Positions 36,253 to 47,620 are shown, counted from the stretch's first letter. The stretch: DNA of 64,000 nt from Streptomyces koelreuteriae (GCF_018604545.1 NZ_CP075896.1:3534001-3598000), one strand, 5' to 3'. Translations and numbers: made by a program. The notes: generated by a model from the sequence alone, not told the origin.

Positions 36253-37461
36253 TCAGGACACCGCGCTGCGCAGCCCCTGCACGTCGATCTGTTCCGTCTC
36301 GTCGTGCGCGGTCAGGTCGATGACCTGGCCGATCCCGCGCGACTCCTCGTCCGCCGGCTTGTACCGGGCCTCCGCCTCGGCCTTGTGCAGGGCGAGGGCC
36401 TCCTGGCCGACGACATCCGCCAGGTCCTCGTTCTGCACGGCCTCCAGAGCGGCGCGGGACGTCTCCTGCTTGGTGCCGAAGAAGTCGAACCCGCCCTCGG
36501 TCCGCGGACGCCGCGCCGGCGTCTGCGGGGCGACGGCCACGGCGGTCGGCACGGCGTAGTGACCCGACGCGGCCGACCGCGAGAGCCGTTCGGTCTCGGA
36601 CGTGGCGGACGCGGCGGACGTGGCGGACGTTCCGACGGCCGCCCGCTCGTGGGCGTCGACCGCCTCCGACCGCTCCCGCGGCTCGTCCTCGTGCGACGGC
36701 TCCCGGAGGTCCGGCTGTTCGTCCTTCGCCTCCTGCGCGGGCTCGTCCTCGTCGTCGTCCGGGACGCCGTCACCGTCGCCGTCCGGGCCGCCGTCCGGGT
36801 CCGGGGCCGCGTCGCCGTCGAACCGGGCGAGCGCGGCCGCCGCACGCAGGAACAGCCGGGACCCCTCCGGCGAGAAGACCGCGGGAACGGCCGGCTCCTC
36901 CTCGACGGCCAGATCCCCGGCCGTCGCGGCGGATGCCTCGTCCGCGTCCGCCGAACCGTCCGCCGGCTTCGACGCGCCCGCGGGCAGCGCGGCCCGCACC
37001 GGAACCGTCGCCTCGATCTCCAGCATCCGGCGGTCCTCGAGGACGCTCGCGCGCTCGGTCTCGGACGTGGCGTACCGGCGCAGCAGCGCGGCGTGTTCGT
37101 TGCGCAGCCCGGCCAGTTCCGTGCGCTTGGCGCGCAGCCGCTGCTCCAGCTTCACGCGCAGCTCGCGGGACTCCTCCAGGTCGCCCTCCAGTTCGGCGAC
37201 GCGCTCCTCGAAGCGCCACTCGTCGCTCGCGCGCCCGCGCGTGAGGTCGGCGACGCGCTTGCCCGCCTGGCTGTCCCAGCGGCGCAGCACGACCGCGCCG
37301 ACGACCGCCGTCGCCGCGGCGGCCGCCGCCAGACCGCGGAGCACCATCGGCTCCGTGAACACCCAGGGCCCCAGGGCGCAGACGAGGGAGACGCCTGCGA
37401 TCGCCGACGGGGGAAGCAGCCTGTGCAGGGGCGGGGAATGGCGGTGACGTCCACGTGGCAT
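36253..37461 (-). CDS. Uncharacterised membrane-anchored coiled-coil protein
   Basis: A 402-residue protein. After a basic start, two hydrophobic stretches (about residues 18-55) are followed by a coiled coil of about 70 residues (EWRFEERVAELEGDLEESREL and LRAKRTELAGLRNEHAALLRR). A long acidic disordered stretch (GGPDGDGDGVPDDDEDEPAQ) and a conserved-looking C-terminus (GGFDFFGTKQETSRAALEAV, ESRGIGQVIDLTAHDETEQI) complete it. I do not recognise the family. The ATG at 37461 begins just before the basic segment; a longer start at 37542 is less likely. Confidence 0.75.
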   Translation of the reverse strand: MPRGRHRHSPPLHRLLPPSAIAGVSLVCALGPWVFTEPMVLRGLAAAAAATAVVGAVVLRRWDSQAGKRVADLTRGRASDEWRFEERVAELEGDLEESRELRVKLEQRLRAKRTELAGLRNEHAALLRRYATSETERASVLEDRRMLEIEATVPVRAALPAGASKPADGSADADEASAATAGDLAVEEEPAVPAVFSPEGSRLFLRAAAALARFDGDAAPDPDGGPDGDGDGVPDDDEDEPAQEAKDEQPDLREPSHEDEPRERSEAVDAHERAAVGTSATSAASATSETERLSRSAASGHYAVPTAVAVAPQTPARRPRTEGGFDFFGTKQETSRAALEAVQNEDLADVVGQEALALHKAEAEARYKPADEESRGIGQVIDLTAHDETEQIDVQGLRSAVS

Positions 37462-37576
37462 GGCCAGAAACTTACCGCGCGTAGGCGAATCATGGTGAGC
37501 CACCCCGCAAAACAAAGCCATACCGAAGTGTTCACACCGCATCAGAACTCGACACCGAGCGGAATCCGCCCGTCAA

Positions 37577-38749
37577 TCAATTCCCGAGATCACGCGCAGG
37601 ATCACTCCCAAGATCATTTCCAGCGGTCCGCGAACGGCCGTCCAGCCGCCCGCTGATCCACTCCAGCGTCGCCGGAATCTCGCGCCGCCAGGTGTTGAAG
37701 TTGTGCCCGCCGCTTTCGAGGACGATCGACGAGATCCGCGTCCGCCCGGTGTTCTTCACGCGTTCGATGAACCGCAGCGTGTCCTTGTAGTTGGACTCCC
37801 CCTCCCTGCTGCTGGTGACCAGCAACGACGTATCGGGAGCGGGCCTGTGCTTCAGGTACCACCACAGATCGGCGCGATTGCGCAGCCCCTTGTCGCCCTG
37901 GAAGAGATCACCGGTCGTGGCGTCGATCGGCGCCTTGTAGTACGCGGAGAGACCGGCCCCGGCGGCGTACACATCGGGATGGTGCATGGCGATCTTCAAC
38001 GCGCAGTAGCCGCCCGTGGAGTTGCCGACGATGCCCAGCCGGCCCGGCTTTGCGACCACCCTGAACTGCGAACGCAACGCGTCGGGCAGATCCCTCGCGA
38101 AGAACGACTCGGTCTGCGGCCCGCCCGGGATGTCCACGCACTCCGTGTCCCGGGGCGGCGCCACCGTCGGCCGCAGCATCACGAGGATCGTCGGCTTCAT
38201 CCGCCCCGCCCGGGCCAGTTCCAGGGCCGTACGCGGATAGTGGAGCTTCTCCACCAGCGCCGACGCCGTACCCGGATAGCCGGTCAGCACCACGGCCGCG
38301 GGGAACGAACGGGTGCGGTACCGCGGCTGGAAGTACTCCGGCGGCAGATAGACGTACGCGGGCGTCGCGATGCGGGTCGTCCGGCCCACGATCCCGACCT
38401 CCTGGATCCGGCCGCCGACCTGGGGCTGAGCGCCGCCCGCCCCCGGCACCCGCCGCGTGGCGACCACCTCCAGCGGGCCGCCGCCCCGCGCGTGATCGAC
38501 CACCACGCCCTGGTCCTTCTCCTGCCCGAACAGATCCGCCCAGCTCGCGTAGAACCCGAAAGCCTGGTTGGCGGCGAGACCCACCGCCGCGAACAGCGCC
38601 AACTGCGTGGCCAGCAGCAGACCGACGCGCCCGCACACCGCCCGCCAGCCGCGCCGGGCCAGCCGCGGCCACAGCCAGACCGTGCCGGCGAACAGCAGCA
38701 CGGCCGACAGCGCCGCCAGCAGCAGCACGTTGTTGCTCGTGAGACCCAT
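37577..38749 (-). CDS. Membrane-tethered esterase of the antigen 85/PF00756 type
   Basis: A 390-residue protein. Two N-terminal membrane helices (about residues 7-27 and 40-60), then an alpha/beta-hydrolase domain: TPAYVYLPPEYFQP, FPAAVVLTGYPG, the nucleophile Ser in LGIVGNSTGGYCALK, and the catalytic His in LESGGHNFNTW. Relatives include mycolyltransferases and feruloyl-type esterases; the outward-facing substrate here is unknown. It is on the same strand as the coiled-coil gene, 115 nt upstream of it. Confidence 0.87.
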   Translation of the reverse strand: MGLTSNNVLLLAALSAVLLFAGTVWLWPRLARRGWRAVCGRVGLLLATQLALFAAVGLAANQAFGFYASWADLFGQEKDQGVVVDHARGGGPLEVVATRRVPGAGGAQPQVGGRIQEVGIVGRTTRIATPAYVYLPPEYFQPRYRTRSFPAAVVLTGYPGTASALVEKLHYPRTALELARAGRMKPTILVMLRPTVAPPRDTECVDIPGGPQTESFFARDLPDALRSQFRVVAKPGRLGIVGNSTGGYCALKIAMHHPDVYAAGAGLSAYYKAPIDATTGDLFQGDKGLRNRADLWWYLKHRPAPDTSLLVTSSREGESNYKDTLRFIERVKNTGRTRISSIVLESGGHNFNTWRREIPATLEWISGRLDGRSRTAGNDLGSDPARDLGN

Positions 38750-38855
38750 GGGTTGGTTACCTGTCCGCGCTCTCCGTCCGGCCACCCCGACCACACCTTC
38801 GCGAGGGCTTGTCCCGGACTTTCCTTGGCCTTTGAAACGGCTTTGACGTGGGGAG

Positions 38856-38884
38856 TGAACCTCTCCCCCCGAGACACCGTCCTA
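38856..38884 (+). promoter_or_regulatory. Candidate sigma-E-type promoter before the MprF/LysX-like gene
   Basis: TGAACC (38856-38861) and TCCTA (38880-38884) are 18 nt apart, close to the GAAC...TCTNA pattern of SigE promoters. The gene it precedes corresponds, as I recall, to a known SigE target of S. coelicolor. Confidence 0.4.
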
Positions 38885-38903
38885 GAGGGCGCAATGTCGC
38901 CGG

Positions 38904-40823
38904 ATGCCCGAATCGGTACCGGATCCAAGGTCTCTCGCAGAACTACGGGATGCGATGTCTGTCAGGACAGATGAGGAAATGTCGGTCGAGGTTCCGAGTC
39001 GCAGAAGCGACGCGGCTCCCACGGGCCGGGTGAACCGGGTGCGCCGGCTGCTGCGCGGACCGCGCCCCGAGGCCGTCCCCGTCCTGGTCGGCAGAGCATG
39101 CGCCCTCGTGGGCGTCCTGGACATCGCCGCGGGCGTGTTCCCCCGCTTCCGCCACAGCCGCATGCACGCCATCGCCGAGGTACTGCCCGGCGCGCTCGGC
39201 CCCTTCGCGGCCGCCCTGTCGCTCAGCACCGGCGTGCTGTTGCTGCTGCTCGCCCACGGCCTCAAGCGCGGCAAGCGCCGGGCCTGGCGGGCCGCCGTCG
39301 CCCTGCTGCCCGCCGGCGCCGTCGCCCAGTTCACGTACCGCCACTCGCTGGTCGGCGTACTGATCTCCCTGGCCCTGCTGGCACCGCTGCTGCTCCACCG
39401 CGACCAGTTCGACGCCCTGCCCGACCCGCGCAGCCGCTGGCGGGCCCTCGCCAACTTCGTCCTCATGAGCGCCGGTTCGCTCATGCTCGGCCTGCTCATC
39501 GTCAGCGTCCACGCCGAGCGCATCATCGGCGACCCGAGCCTGGCCGACCGCATCACCCACGTCATCTACGGCCTGTTCGGCTTCGAAGGCCCCGTCGAAT
39601 ACCAGGGCAACACCTCCTGGACCGTGGCCTTCTCGCTCGGCGCCCTCGGCCTGCTCACCGCCGTCACCACCATCTACCTGGCCTTCCGCCCCGAACACCC
39701 CGCCGCCCGGCTCACCGAGGAGGACGAGACCCGGCTGCGCGCCCTCCTGGAGCGGCACGGCCACCGCGACTCCCTCGGCCACTTCGCGCTCCGCCGCGAC
39801 AAGGCCGTCGTCTTCTCCCCCAGCGGCAAGGCCGCCGTGACCTACCGCGTCGTCTCCGGCGTCATGCTCGCCAGCGGCGACCCCATCGGCGACGTCGAAG
39901 CCTGGCCCGGCGCCATCGAACAGTTCATGGACGAGGCCAAGGCCCACTCCTGGACCCCCGCCGTCATGGGCTGCTCCGAGACCGGCGGCGAGGTCTGGAC
40001 CCGCGAGACCGGGCTCGACGCCCTCGAACTGGGCGACGAGGCGGTGGTGGACGTCAAGGATTTCTCCCTCGCCGGCCGCGCGATGCGCAACGTGCGCCAG
40101 ATGGTCAAGCGCATCGAGCGCGCCGGTTACGAAACCCGGGTACGACGTGTCCGTGACCTCGGCGAGGCCGAGCTGGAACGCATCCGCCGCGCCGCCGACG
40201 ACTGGCGCGGCACCGACACCGAACGCGGCTTCTCCATGGCGCTCGGCCGCGTCGGCGACCCCGCCGACGGCGACTGCCTCATCGCCACCGCCCACAAGGC
40301 CGACGAACACCCCGGCCCCTACGGCGACCTCAAGGCGATCCTGCACTTCGTGCCCTGGGGCACCGACGGCGCCTCCCTGGACCTCATGCGCCGCGACCGC
40401 TCCGCCGACCCCGGCATGAACGAACTCCTCATCGTCGCCGCCCTCCAGGCCGCCCCCCGGTTCGGCATCACCCGCGTCTCCCTCAACTTCGCCATGTTCC
40501 GCGCGGCCCTCGCCCGCGGCGAGAAGATCGGCGCCGGCCCGGTGCTGCGCGCCTGGCGCGGACTGCTCGTCTTCCTCTCCCGCTGGTTCCAGATCGAGTC
40601 CCTGTACAAGTTCAACGCCAAGTTCCGGCCGCGCTGGGAGCCCCGCTTCGTCGTCTACCGCGCCTCCGCCGACCTGCCCCGCATCGGATTCGCCGCCATG
40701 CAGGCCGAGGGCTTCGTCGACCTCGCCCTCCCCCTGCCGCGCTTCCTGCGCCGCCGCGGCCCGGCCGGCCGCCGCCCCTGCCCCCACGGCACCGCGACCG
40801 AACGGGGCGTCCGGGCGGCCTGA
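38904..40823 (+). CDS. MprF/LysX-like aminoacyl-phospholipid synthase (DUF2156)
   Basis: A 639-residue membrane enzyme. About six N-terminal membrane helices (residues 60-270), then the DUF2156 double-GNAT domain (GHRDSLGHFALRRDKAVVFS, YRVVSGVMLASGDPIGD, VDVKDFSLAGRAMRNVRQMV, LDLMRRDRSADPGMNELL, SLYKFNAKFRPRWEPRFVVY). Family members transfer lysine or another amino acid from tRNA to phosphatidylglycerol, lowering the negative charge of the membrane and protecting against cationic peptides. No lysyl-tRNA synthetase domain is fused, unlike mycobacterial LysX. A sigma-E-like promoter precedes it. The start is not certain; an ATG at 38979 is an alternative. Confidence 0.9.
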   Translation: MPESVPDPRSLAELRDAMSVRTDEEMSVEVPSRRSDAAPTGRVNRVRRLLRGPRPEAVPVLVGRACALVGVLDIAAGVFPRFRHSRMHAIAEVLPGALGPFAAALSLSTGVLLLLLAHGLKRGKRRAWRAAVALLPAGAVAQFTYRHSLVGVLISLALLAPLLLHRDQFDALPDPRSRWRALANFVLMSAGSLMLGLLIVSVHAERIIGDPSLADRITHVIYGLFGFEGPVEYQGNTSWTVAFSLGALGLLTAVTTIYLAFRPEHPAARLTEEDETRLRALLERHGHRDSLGHFALRRDKAVVFSPSGKAAVTYRVVSGVMLASGDPIGDVEAWPGAIEQFMDEAKAHSWTPAVMGCSETGGEVWTRETGLDALELGDEAVVDVKDFSLAGRAMRNVRQMVKRIERAGYETRVRRVRDLGEAELERIRRAADDWRGTDTERGFSMALGRVGDPADGDCLIATAHKADEHPGPYGDLKAILHFVPWGTDGASLDLMRRDRSADPGMNELLIVAALQAAPRFGITRVSLNFAMFRAALARGEKIGAGPVLRAWRGLLVFLSRWFQIESLYKFNAKFRPRWEPRFVVYRASADLPRIGFAAMQAEGFVDLALPLPRFLRRRGPAGRRPCPHGTATERGVRAA

Positions 40824-40837
40824 CCGAGCCCCCACAC

Positions 40838-40873
40838 GGGGCCGTCCCTTGGGCCGCAGCCCCGGACGGCCCC
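40838..40873 (+). terminator. Terminator-like hairpin after the MprF/LysX-like gene
   Basis: Perfect 10-bp stem GGGGCCGTCC (40838-40847) / GGACGGCCCC (40864-40873) with a 16-nt loop and no T-run. It lies 14 nt after the stop and just ahead of the folP promoter. Confidence 0.65.
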
Positions 40874-40883
40874 CGCCGGGGCC

Positions 40884-40889
40884 TACGCT
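40884..40889 (+). promoter_or_regulatory. -10 box, predicted leaderless transcript (folP)
   Basis: TACGCT, 6 nt before the ATG at 40896. Confidence 0.6.
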
Positions 40890-40895
40890 GAACAT

Positions 40896-41786
40896 ATGAG
40901 CAACCAGAGCGGACGCGGGCGCGTGGCGGGCCTACCGGAATGGGACCGCTGCGCGGTCATGGGAGTCGTGAACGTCACCCCCGACTCCTTCTCCGACGGC
41001 GGCCGCTTCTTCGACACCACGACCGCCGTCAAACACGGCCTCGACCTGGTCACCGAGGGCGCGGACCTGGTCGACGTCGGCGGCGAGTCCACCCGCCCCG
41101 GCGCCGCCCGGGTGGACGAGGCCGAGGAACTGCGCCGCGTCATCCCCGTCGTCCGCGGCCTCGCCTCCGAAGGCGTCACCGTCTCCGTCGACACCATGCG
41201 CGCCTCCGTCGCCGAACGCGCCCTCGCCGCGGGCGCCGCCCTCGTCAACGACGTCAGCGGCGGCCTCGCCGACCCCCGCATGATCCCGGCCGTCGCCGAC
41301 GCCGGCGCCCCCTTCGTCGTCATGCACTGGCGCGGCTTCCTCCAGGGCGGCAACGTCCGGGGCGAGTACACCGACGTCGTCCGCGAGGTCGTGGACGAGC
41401 TGCGCACCCGCGTGGACGCCGTCCTGGCCGGCGGCATCGCCCCCGACCGCGTCGTCGTCGACCCCGGACTCGGCTTCTCCAAGGACGCCGAGCACGACCT
41501 CGCGCTCCTCGCCGGCCTCGACCGGGTCCTGCGCCTCGGCCACCCCCTGCTCGTCGCCGCCTCCCGCAAACGCTTCCTCGGCCGCGTCCTCGCCGGCCCC
41601 GACGGCCCGCCCCCGCCCGCCCGCGAACGCGACGCGGCCACCGCCGCCGTCTCCGCCCTCGCCGCACACGCCGGCGCCTGGGCCGTCCGCGTCCACGAGG
41701 TACGCGCCACGGCCGACGCGGTACGGGTCGCCCACGCCATAGAAAGGGCGCGTACGACGGACACCGGCGCGGAAGGAACCCGGTGA
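40896..41786 (+). CDS. folP: Dihydropteroate synthase FolP
   Basis: A 296-residue TIM-barrel enzyme that condenses dihydropterin pyrophosphate with p-aminobenzoate, the target of sulfonamides. Motifs: MGVVNVTPDSFSDGG, DVGGESTRPGAARV, SVDTMRASVAERAL, NDVSGGLADPRM and the end of the barrel VVDPGLGFSKDAEHDLALLAGL, written here in part. The gene heads the folate group. Its stop overlaps the NTF2-fold gene (GTGA). The ATG at 40896 has no ribosome site but a TACGCT box at leaderless distance. Confidence 0.97.
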   Translation: MSNQSGRGRVAGLPEWDRCAVMGVVNVTPDSFSDGGRFFDTTTAVKHGLDLVTEGADLVDVGGESTRPGAARVDEAEELRRVIPVVRGLASEGVTVSVDTMRASVAERALAAGAALVNDVSGGLADPRMIPAVADAGAPFVVMHWRGFLQGGNVRGEYTDVVREVVDELRTRVDAVLAGGIAPDRVVVDPGLGFSKDAEHDLALLAGLDRVLRLGHPLLVAASRKRFLGRVLAGPDGPPPPARERDAATAAVSALAAHAGAWAVRVHEVRATADAVRVAHAIERARTTDTGAEGTR

Positions 41787-42286
41787 GCGCCCCGCACACC
41801 GACGTCGAACAGGTCGAGGCCGCCAACACCGCCTTCTACGAGGCACTGGAGCGGGGCGACTTCGAGGAACTCGCCTCGCTCTGGCTGACCCCTGCCGACC
41901 TGGGCGTCGACGAGTCCTACCACGACCCGGCCGACACCGGCGTGGTCTCCTGCGTGCACCCCGGCTGGCCCGTGCTCACCGGCCGCGGCGAGGTCCTCCG
42001 GTCCTACGCGCTGATCATGGCGAACACCGACTACATCCAGTTCTTCCTGACCGATGTACACGTCTCGGTCACCGGCGACACCGCCCTCGTGAACTGCACC
42101 GAGAACATCCTCAGCGGCGGCCCCGCCCCCGAGGGCGACGAGGAGCTCGGCCCGCTCGTCGGCCAGCTCGTGGTCGCCACCAACGTGTTCCGGCGCACGC
42201 CCCAGGGGTGGAAACTCTGGTCGCACCACGCTTCCCCCGTTCTGGCCGAAACCGACGAGGACGAGGGCGAGGAGACCCCCTCCTGA
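41783..42286 (+). CDS. NTF2-like (SnoaL/DUF4440-type) protein coupled to folP
   Basis: A 167-residue protein of the cone-shaped NTF2-like fold (EQVEAANTAFYEALERGDFE, HPGWPVLTGRGEVLRSY, VFRRTPQGWKLWSHHASPV). The GTG overlaps the folP stop by four bases, so it is co-translated with folP. Its role is unknown. Such proteins may bind small molecules or act as simple isomerases or hydrolases, and the tight link to folate genes makes a pterin-related role possible. No catalytic residue set can be named from the sequence alone. Confidence 0.85.
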   Translation: MSAPHTDVEQVEAANTAFYEALERGDFEELASLWLTPADLGVDESYHDPADTGVVSCVHPGWPVLTGRGEVLRSYALIMANTDYIQFFLTDVHVSVTGDTALVNCTENILSGGPAPEGDEELGPLVGQLVVATNVFRRTPQGWKLWSHHASPVLAETDEDEGEETPS

Positions 42287-42355
42287 GTGGGTAGGCGCCT
42301 GACAAGGGCCGGACCGCGGCGACGACGTGGTTGGAATCACGGACCCCCGGGTATG

Positions 42356-42380
42356 GGCGGCTACCAACCCATGAGCCGCC
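42356..42380 (+). other. Small stem-loop after the NTF2-like gene
   Basis: GGCGGCT (42356-42362) and AGCCGCC (42374-42380) pair around an 11-nt loop in the 259-bp gap before folB. It may act as a weak terminator. No gene is seen in the gap. Confidence 0.35.
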
Positions 42381-42545
42381 GGGTTCGCCAGGGGAAACGC
42401 TGGATGAATCCTGCCCGGCCCGGCCCGGGCGCCCACCCCCGTGGCCCGGCCCCCTCCGGGCTCGCAGGTAGATTCGACTGAGGCCGGTGTGCCGCCCGCA
42501 CACGGCACGGACCGGCCGTGACCGACGATTGCAGGAGTGATTCGC

Positions 42546-42905
42546 GTGGATCGTGTCGCGCTGCGCGGCCTGAAGGCCCGTGGGCACCACGGTGTGTTCC
42601 CCGAGGAACGCAAGGAGGGCCAGACCTTTGTCGTGGACCTCGTCCTCGGCCTGGACACCCGGCCGGCCGCGGCCGACGACGACCTGGCGAAGACCGTTCA
42701 CTACGGCATCGTGGCCGAGGAGGTCGTGGCCGTCGTCGAGGGCGAGCCCGTCAACCTCATCGAGACGCTCGCCGAGCGGATAGCCCAGGTATGTCTGAAG
42801 CACGAGGGGGTCGAGGAGGTCGAGGTGGCCGTCCACAAGCCGGACGCCCCGATCACCGTCCCCTTCGACGACGTGACCGTCACCATCACCCGGAGCCGAG
42901 TATGA
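42546..42905 (+). CDS. folB: Dihydroneopterin aldolase FolB
   Basis: A 119-residue enzyme that cleaves dihydroneopterin to hydroxymethyl-dihydropterin. GLKARGHHGVFPEERKEGQ, the active-site Tyr region KTVHYGIVAEEV, LIETLAERIAQVCL and VAVHKPDAPITVPFDDV all fit. A strong AGGAG lies before the GTG at 42546. The stop overlaps folK (ATGA), so FolB and FolK, which act in sequence, are translationally coupled. Confidence 0.96.
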   Translation: MDRVALRGLKARGHHGVFPEERKEGQTFVVDLVLGLDTRPAAADDDLAKTVHYGIVAEEVVAVVEGEPVNLIETLAERIAQVCLKHEGVEEVEVAVHKPDAPITVPFDDVTVTITRSRV

Positions 42906-43513
42906 CTGCACCCTTCATCCAGGGTCCCAGCGACCCGACCGTACAGCCGGTACCCGCCTCCGTCGTCGACAAGGTCGACGCCGCCGACACCACGCTCAGC
43001 AACCCCAAATGGGCCGTGGTCGCCCTCGGCTCCAACCTCGGAAACCGCCTGGAGACCCTCCAGGGAGCCGTCGACGCCCTCGAGGACACGCCCGGCCTGC
43101 GCATCAAGGCCGTCTCCCCGGTCTACGAGACCGAGCCCTGGGGCGTGGAGCCCGGCAGCCAGCCCGCCTACTTCAATGCGGTCGTCGTCCTCAAGACCAC
43201 CCTCCCGCCCTCCTCGCTCCTGGAGCGCGCGCACGCGGTCGAGGAGGCCTTCCACCGCGTCCGGGACGAGCACTGGGGCCCCCGCACCCTCGACGTCGAC
43301 ATCGTGTCCTACGCCGATGTCGTCTCCGACGACCCGCAGCTCACCCTCCCCCACCCCCGCGCCCACGAGCGCGCCTTCGTCCTGGCTCCCTGGAACGACC
43401 TGGACCCCGAGGCGCAGCTGCCCGGGCGCGGCCCGGTCGCCGGTCTGCTGGACGCCGTCACCCGCGACGGCGTGGCGCCCCGCAAGGACCTGGAACTCCG
43501 GCTGCCCGAGTAG
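42902..43513 (+). CDS. folK: Hydroxymethyl-dihydropterin pyrophosphokinase FolK
   Basis: A 203-residue kinase that transfers pyrophosphate from ATP to the pterin, making the substrate of FolP. Motifs: AVVALGSNLGNRLETLQGAV, VSPVYETEPWGVEPG, GPRTLDVDIVSYADV and LPHPRAHERAFVLAPWNDLD. It has about 35 extra N-terminal residues (after the ATG at 42902) compared with the usual 160-residue enzyme. This start is fixed by its overlap with folB. Confidence 0.96.
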   Translation: MTAPFIQGPSDPTVQPVPASVVDKVDAADTTLSNPKWAVVALGSNLGNRLETLQGAVDALEDTPGLRIKAVSPVYETEPWGVEPGSQPAYFNAVVVLKTTLPPSSLLERAHAVEEAFHRVRDEHWGPRTLDVDIVSYADVVSDDPQLTLPHPRAHERAFVLAPWNDLDPEAQLPGRGPVAGLLDAVTRDGVAPRKDLELRLPE

Positions 43514-43572
43514 CCGTTAAGGTCAAGACGGCCGCGGAACGGGGCCACCGACGGGGGAAGCGAAGGGACACC

Positions 43573-44061
43573 GTGAGAGAGCTGCGCATCAGGGTGCTGG
43601 TCGGCGTCTTCGTCGTGGCCGGAGTCCTGTCCTGGGCCGGGGCCCGCCTGTGGAACTCGGTCGGCACCCTTCCCGGCGTCCCCATGGCCGCCCCCATCGT
43701 CCTGGCCATGATCGCCGTGGTCCTCCTGGCCACGGCGCTCTCGCTCCGCGCCCGCCTGAAGGCCCAGCGCGAGCGGCAGCCCGACGCCAAGGGCGTCGAC
43801 CCCATGATGGCGGCCCGCGCGGTCGTTTTCGGCCATGCCAGCGCCCTGGTCGCCGCCCTCGTCTCCGGCATGTACGGCGGCACCGGCGTCTTCCTCCTGG
43901 AGTCCCTCGACATCCCCGCCCGCCGCGACCAGGCCATCTACGCCGGCCTCTCCGTCCTCGCGGGCATCGCCGTCATAGCGACGGCCCTCTTCCTGGAACG
44001 CGTCTGCAAACTCCCGGAAGACGACGAACACGACGGCACGGGCACGGCCCCTACGACCTGA
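43573..44061 (+). CDS. DUF3180 membrane protein
   Basis: A 162-residue membrane protein with four predicted helices (residues about 7-25, 38-58, 82-105 and 120-140). It corresponds to the DUF3180 family, which in actinobacteria regularly follows folK. Function unknown; a role beside the folate genes is only positional. GAAGGGA lies before the GTG at 43573. It is convergent with folE. Confidence 0.85.
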   Translation: MRELRIRVLVGVFVVAGVLSWAGARLWNSVGTLPGVPMAAPIVLAMIAVVLLATALSLRARLKAQRERQPDAKGVDPMMAARAVVFGHASALVAALVSGMYGGTGVFLLESLDIPARRDQAIYAGLSVLAGIAVIATALFLERVCKLPEDDEHDGTGTAPTT

Positions 44062-44070
44062 CGCCCGGCG

Positions 44071-44676
44071 TCAGCGCGCCATGATGAGGCTCATCGCCTC
44101 GTTCCGGGTCGCCGCGTCCCGCAGCTGACCCCGCACGGCCGACGTCAGCGTCTTCGCGCCGGGCTTGCGGATCCCGCGCATGGACATGCACATGTGCTCG
44201 CACTCCACGACCACGATGACCCCACGCGGCTCGAGGATCTCCATCAGCGAGTCCGCGATCTGCGTGGTGAGTCGTTCCTGCACCTGCGGGCGCCGGGCGT
44301 AGACATCCACGAGCCGGGCCAGCTTGGACAGCCCGGTGATCTTTCCGCTGGTGGCCGGGATGTACCCGACATGAGCGACGCCCCGGAACGGTACGAGATG
44401 GTGTTCACAGGTGCTGTACACCTCGATGTCCTTCACGAGCACCATTTCGTCGTGCCCGATGTCGAACGTCGTCGTCAGCACATCCTCGGGCTTCTGCCAC
44501 AGCCCGCCGAATATCTCCTTGTACGCCCGCGCGACCCGCGCCGGTGTTTCCCGGAGCCCCTCGCGGTCGGGGTCCTCGCCGACCGCGATCAGCAGTTCCC
44601 GAACGGCGTTCTCGGCTCTCTTCTCGTCGAATTCGCCGAGCTGGCCCTCGCCGGCCAGCGTCACGGGGTCGGTCAT
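44071..44676 (-). CDS. folE: GTP cyclohydrolase I FolE
   Basis: A 201-residue enzyme that makes dihydroneopterin triphosphate from GTP, the first folate step. Zinc and substrate motifs: [40 protein letters not shown] and [18 protein letters not shown]. Unlike folP-folB-folK it lies on the minus strand, downstream of ftsH. A strong terminator isolates it from ftsH, so it has its own promoter. GAGG precedes the ATG at 44676. Confidence 0.97.
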   Translation of the reverse strand: MTDPVTLAGEGQLGEFDEKRAENAVRELLIAVGEDPDREGLRETPARVARAYKEIFGGLWQKPEDVLTTTFDIGHDEMVLVKDIEVYSTCEHHLVPFRGVAHVGYIPATSGKITGLSKLARLVDVYARRPQVQERLTTQIADSLMEILEPRGVIVVVECEHMCMSMRGIRKPGAKTLTSAVRGQLRDAATRNEAMSLIMAR

Positions 44677-44730
44677 CTGGGTGCCTCGTTCCTGTGTCCT
44701 TCACGGGGCGGCCTGCGGAAATGGCGAAAA

Positions 44731-44766
44731 GCCGCGCCCCCCAGGCTAAAACCTGGGGGGCGCGGC
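44731..44766 (-). terminator. Intrinsic terminator of ftsH
   Basis: Perfect 15-bp stem GCCGCGCCCCCCAGG / CCTGGGGGGCGCGGC with a 6-nt loop, followed on the minus strand by TTTT. The best intrinsic terminator in the window. Confidence 0.92.
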
Positions 44767-44804
44767 ATCCATTCCGGGCCCGGGGGCCGCGGGGAGAGCG
44801 GTGG

Positions 44805-46883
<2,079 letters not shown>

Positions 46884-47032
46884 AGTGAGTTTGATAAAGA
46901 CTGTTCTTCGGACGGTACCCCAGCATTGTCACCTGAAGCTGCGCGGGACGACTGGCGATCCGTCTACGCATGCTCCAACGGCGGGAAGTCCGCTGGGGTT
47001 CCCGATCACCGTCACGGCACCCCGGCCGGGAT

Positions 47033-47593
47033 TCAGCCGCCGTACACGTGGGGCGCGAGCGTACCGACGAACGGGAGGTTGCGGTACTTCTCGGCGTAGT
47101 CCAGGCCGTAGCCGACGACGAATTCGTTGGGGATGTCGAATCCGACCCATTCCACGTCGATGGCGACCTTCGCGGCCTCGGGCTTGCGCAGCAGGGTGCA
47201 CACCTTGAGGGAGGCGGGCTCGCGCGAGCCGAGGTTGGAGAGCAGCCAGGACAGGGTCAGGCCGGAGTCGATGATGTCTTCGACGATGAGGACGTGCTTG
47301 CCCTTGATGTCGGTGTCGAGGTCCTTGAGGATCCGCACCACACCGGAGGACTGGGTGCCCGCCCCGTACGAGGATACGGCCATCCAGTCCATGGTGAGGG
47401 GGGTGGACAGCGCCCGGGCGAGGTCGGCCATGACCATCACCGCGCCCTTGAGGACTCCGACGATCAGCAGGTCCTTGCCCGCGTACTCCGCGTCGATCTT
47501 CGCGGCCAGCTCGGTGAGCTTGGCGTCGATCTCTTCTTTGGTGATGAGCACCTGCTGGAGGTCGGCACCCATGTCTTTCGCGTCCACCCGCAT
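47033..47593 (-). CDS. hpt: Hypoxanthine phosphoribosyltransferase Hpt
   Basis: A 186-residue purine-salvage enzyme. Motifs: [20 protein letters not shown], the PRPP-binding loop [35 protein letters not shown] and [16 protein letters not shown]. The order tilS-hpt-ftsH is widely conserved in bacteria. The ATG at 47593 is taken as the start; a GTG at 47611 in frame is possible. A stem-loop separates it from tilS. Confidence 0.96.
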   Translation of the reverse strand: MRVDAKDMGADLQQVLITKEEIDAKLTELAAKIDAEYAGKDLLIVGVLKGAVMVMADLARALSTPLTMDWMAVSSYGAGTQSSGVVRILKDLDTDIKGKHVLIVEDIIDSGLTLSWLLSNLGSREPASLKVCTLLRKPEAAKVAIDVEWVGFDIPNEFVVGYGLDYAEKYRNLPFVGTLAPHVYGG

Positions 47594-47620
47594 CACTTTC
47601 GGTCGTCCCACCGGCTGAGC

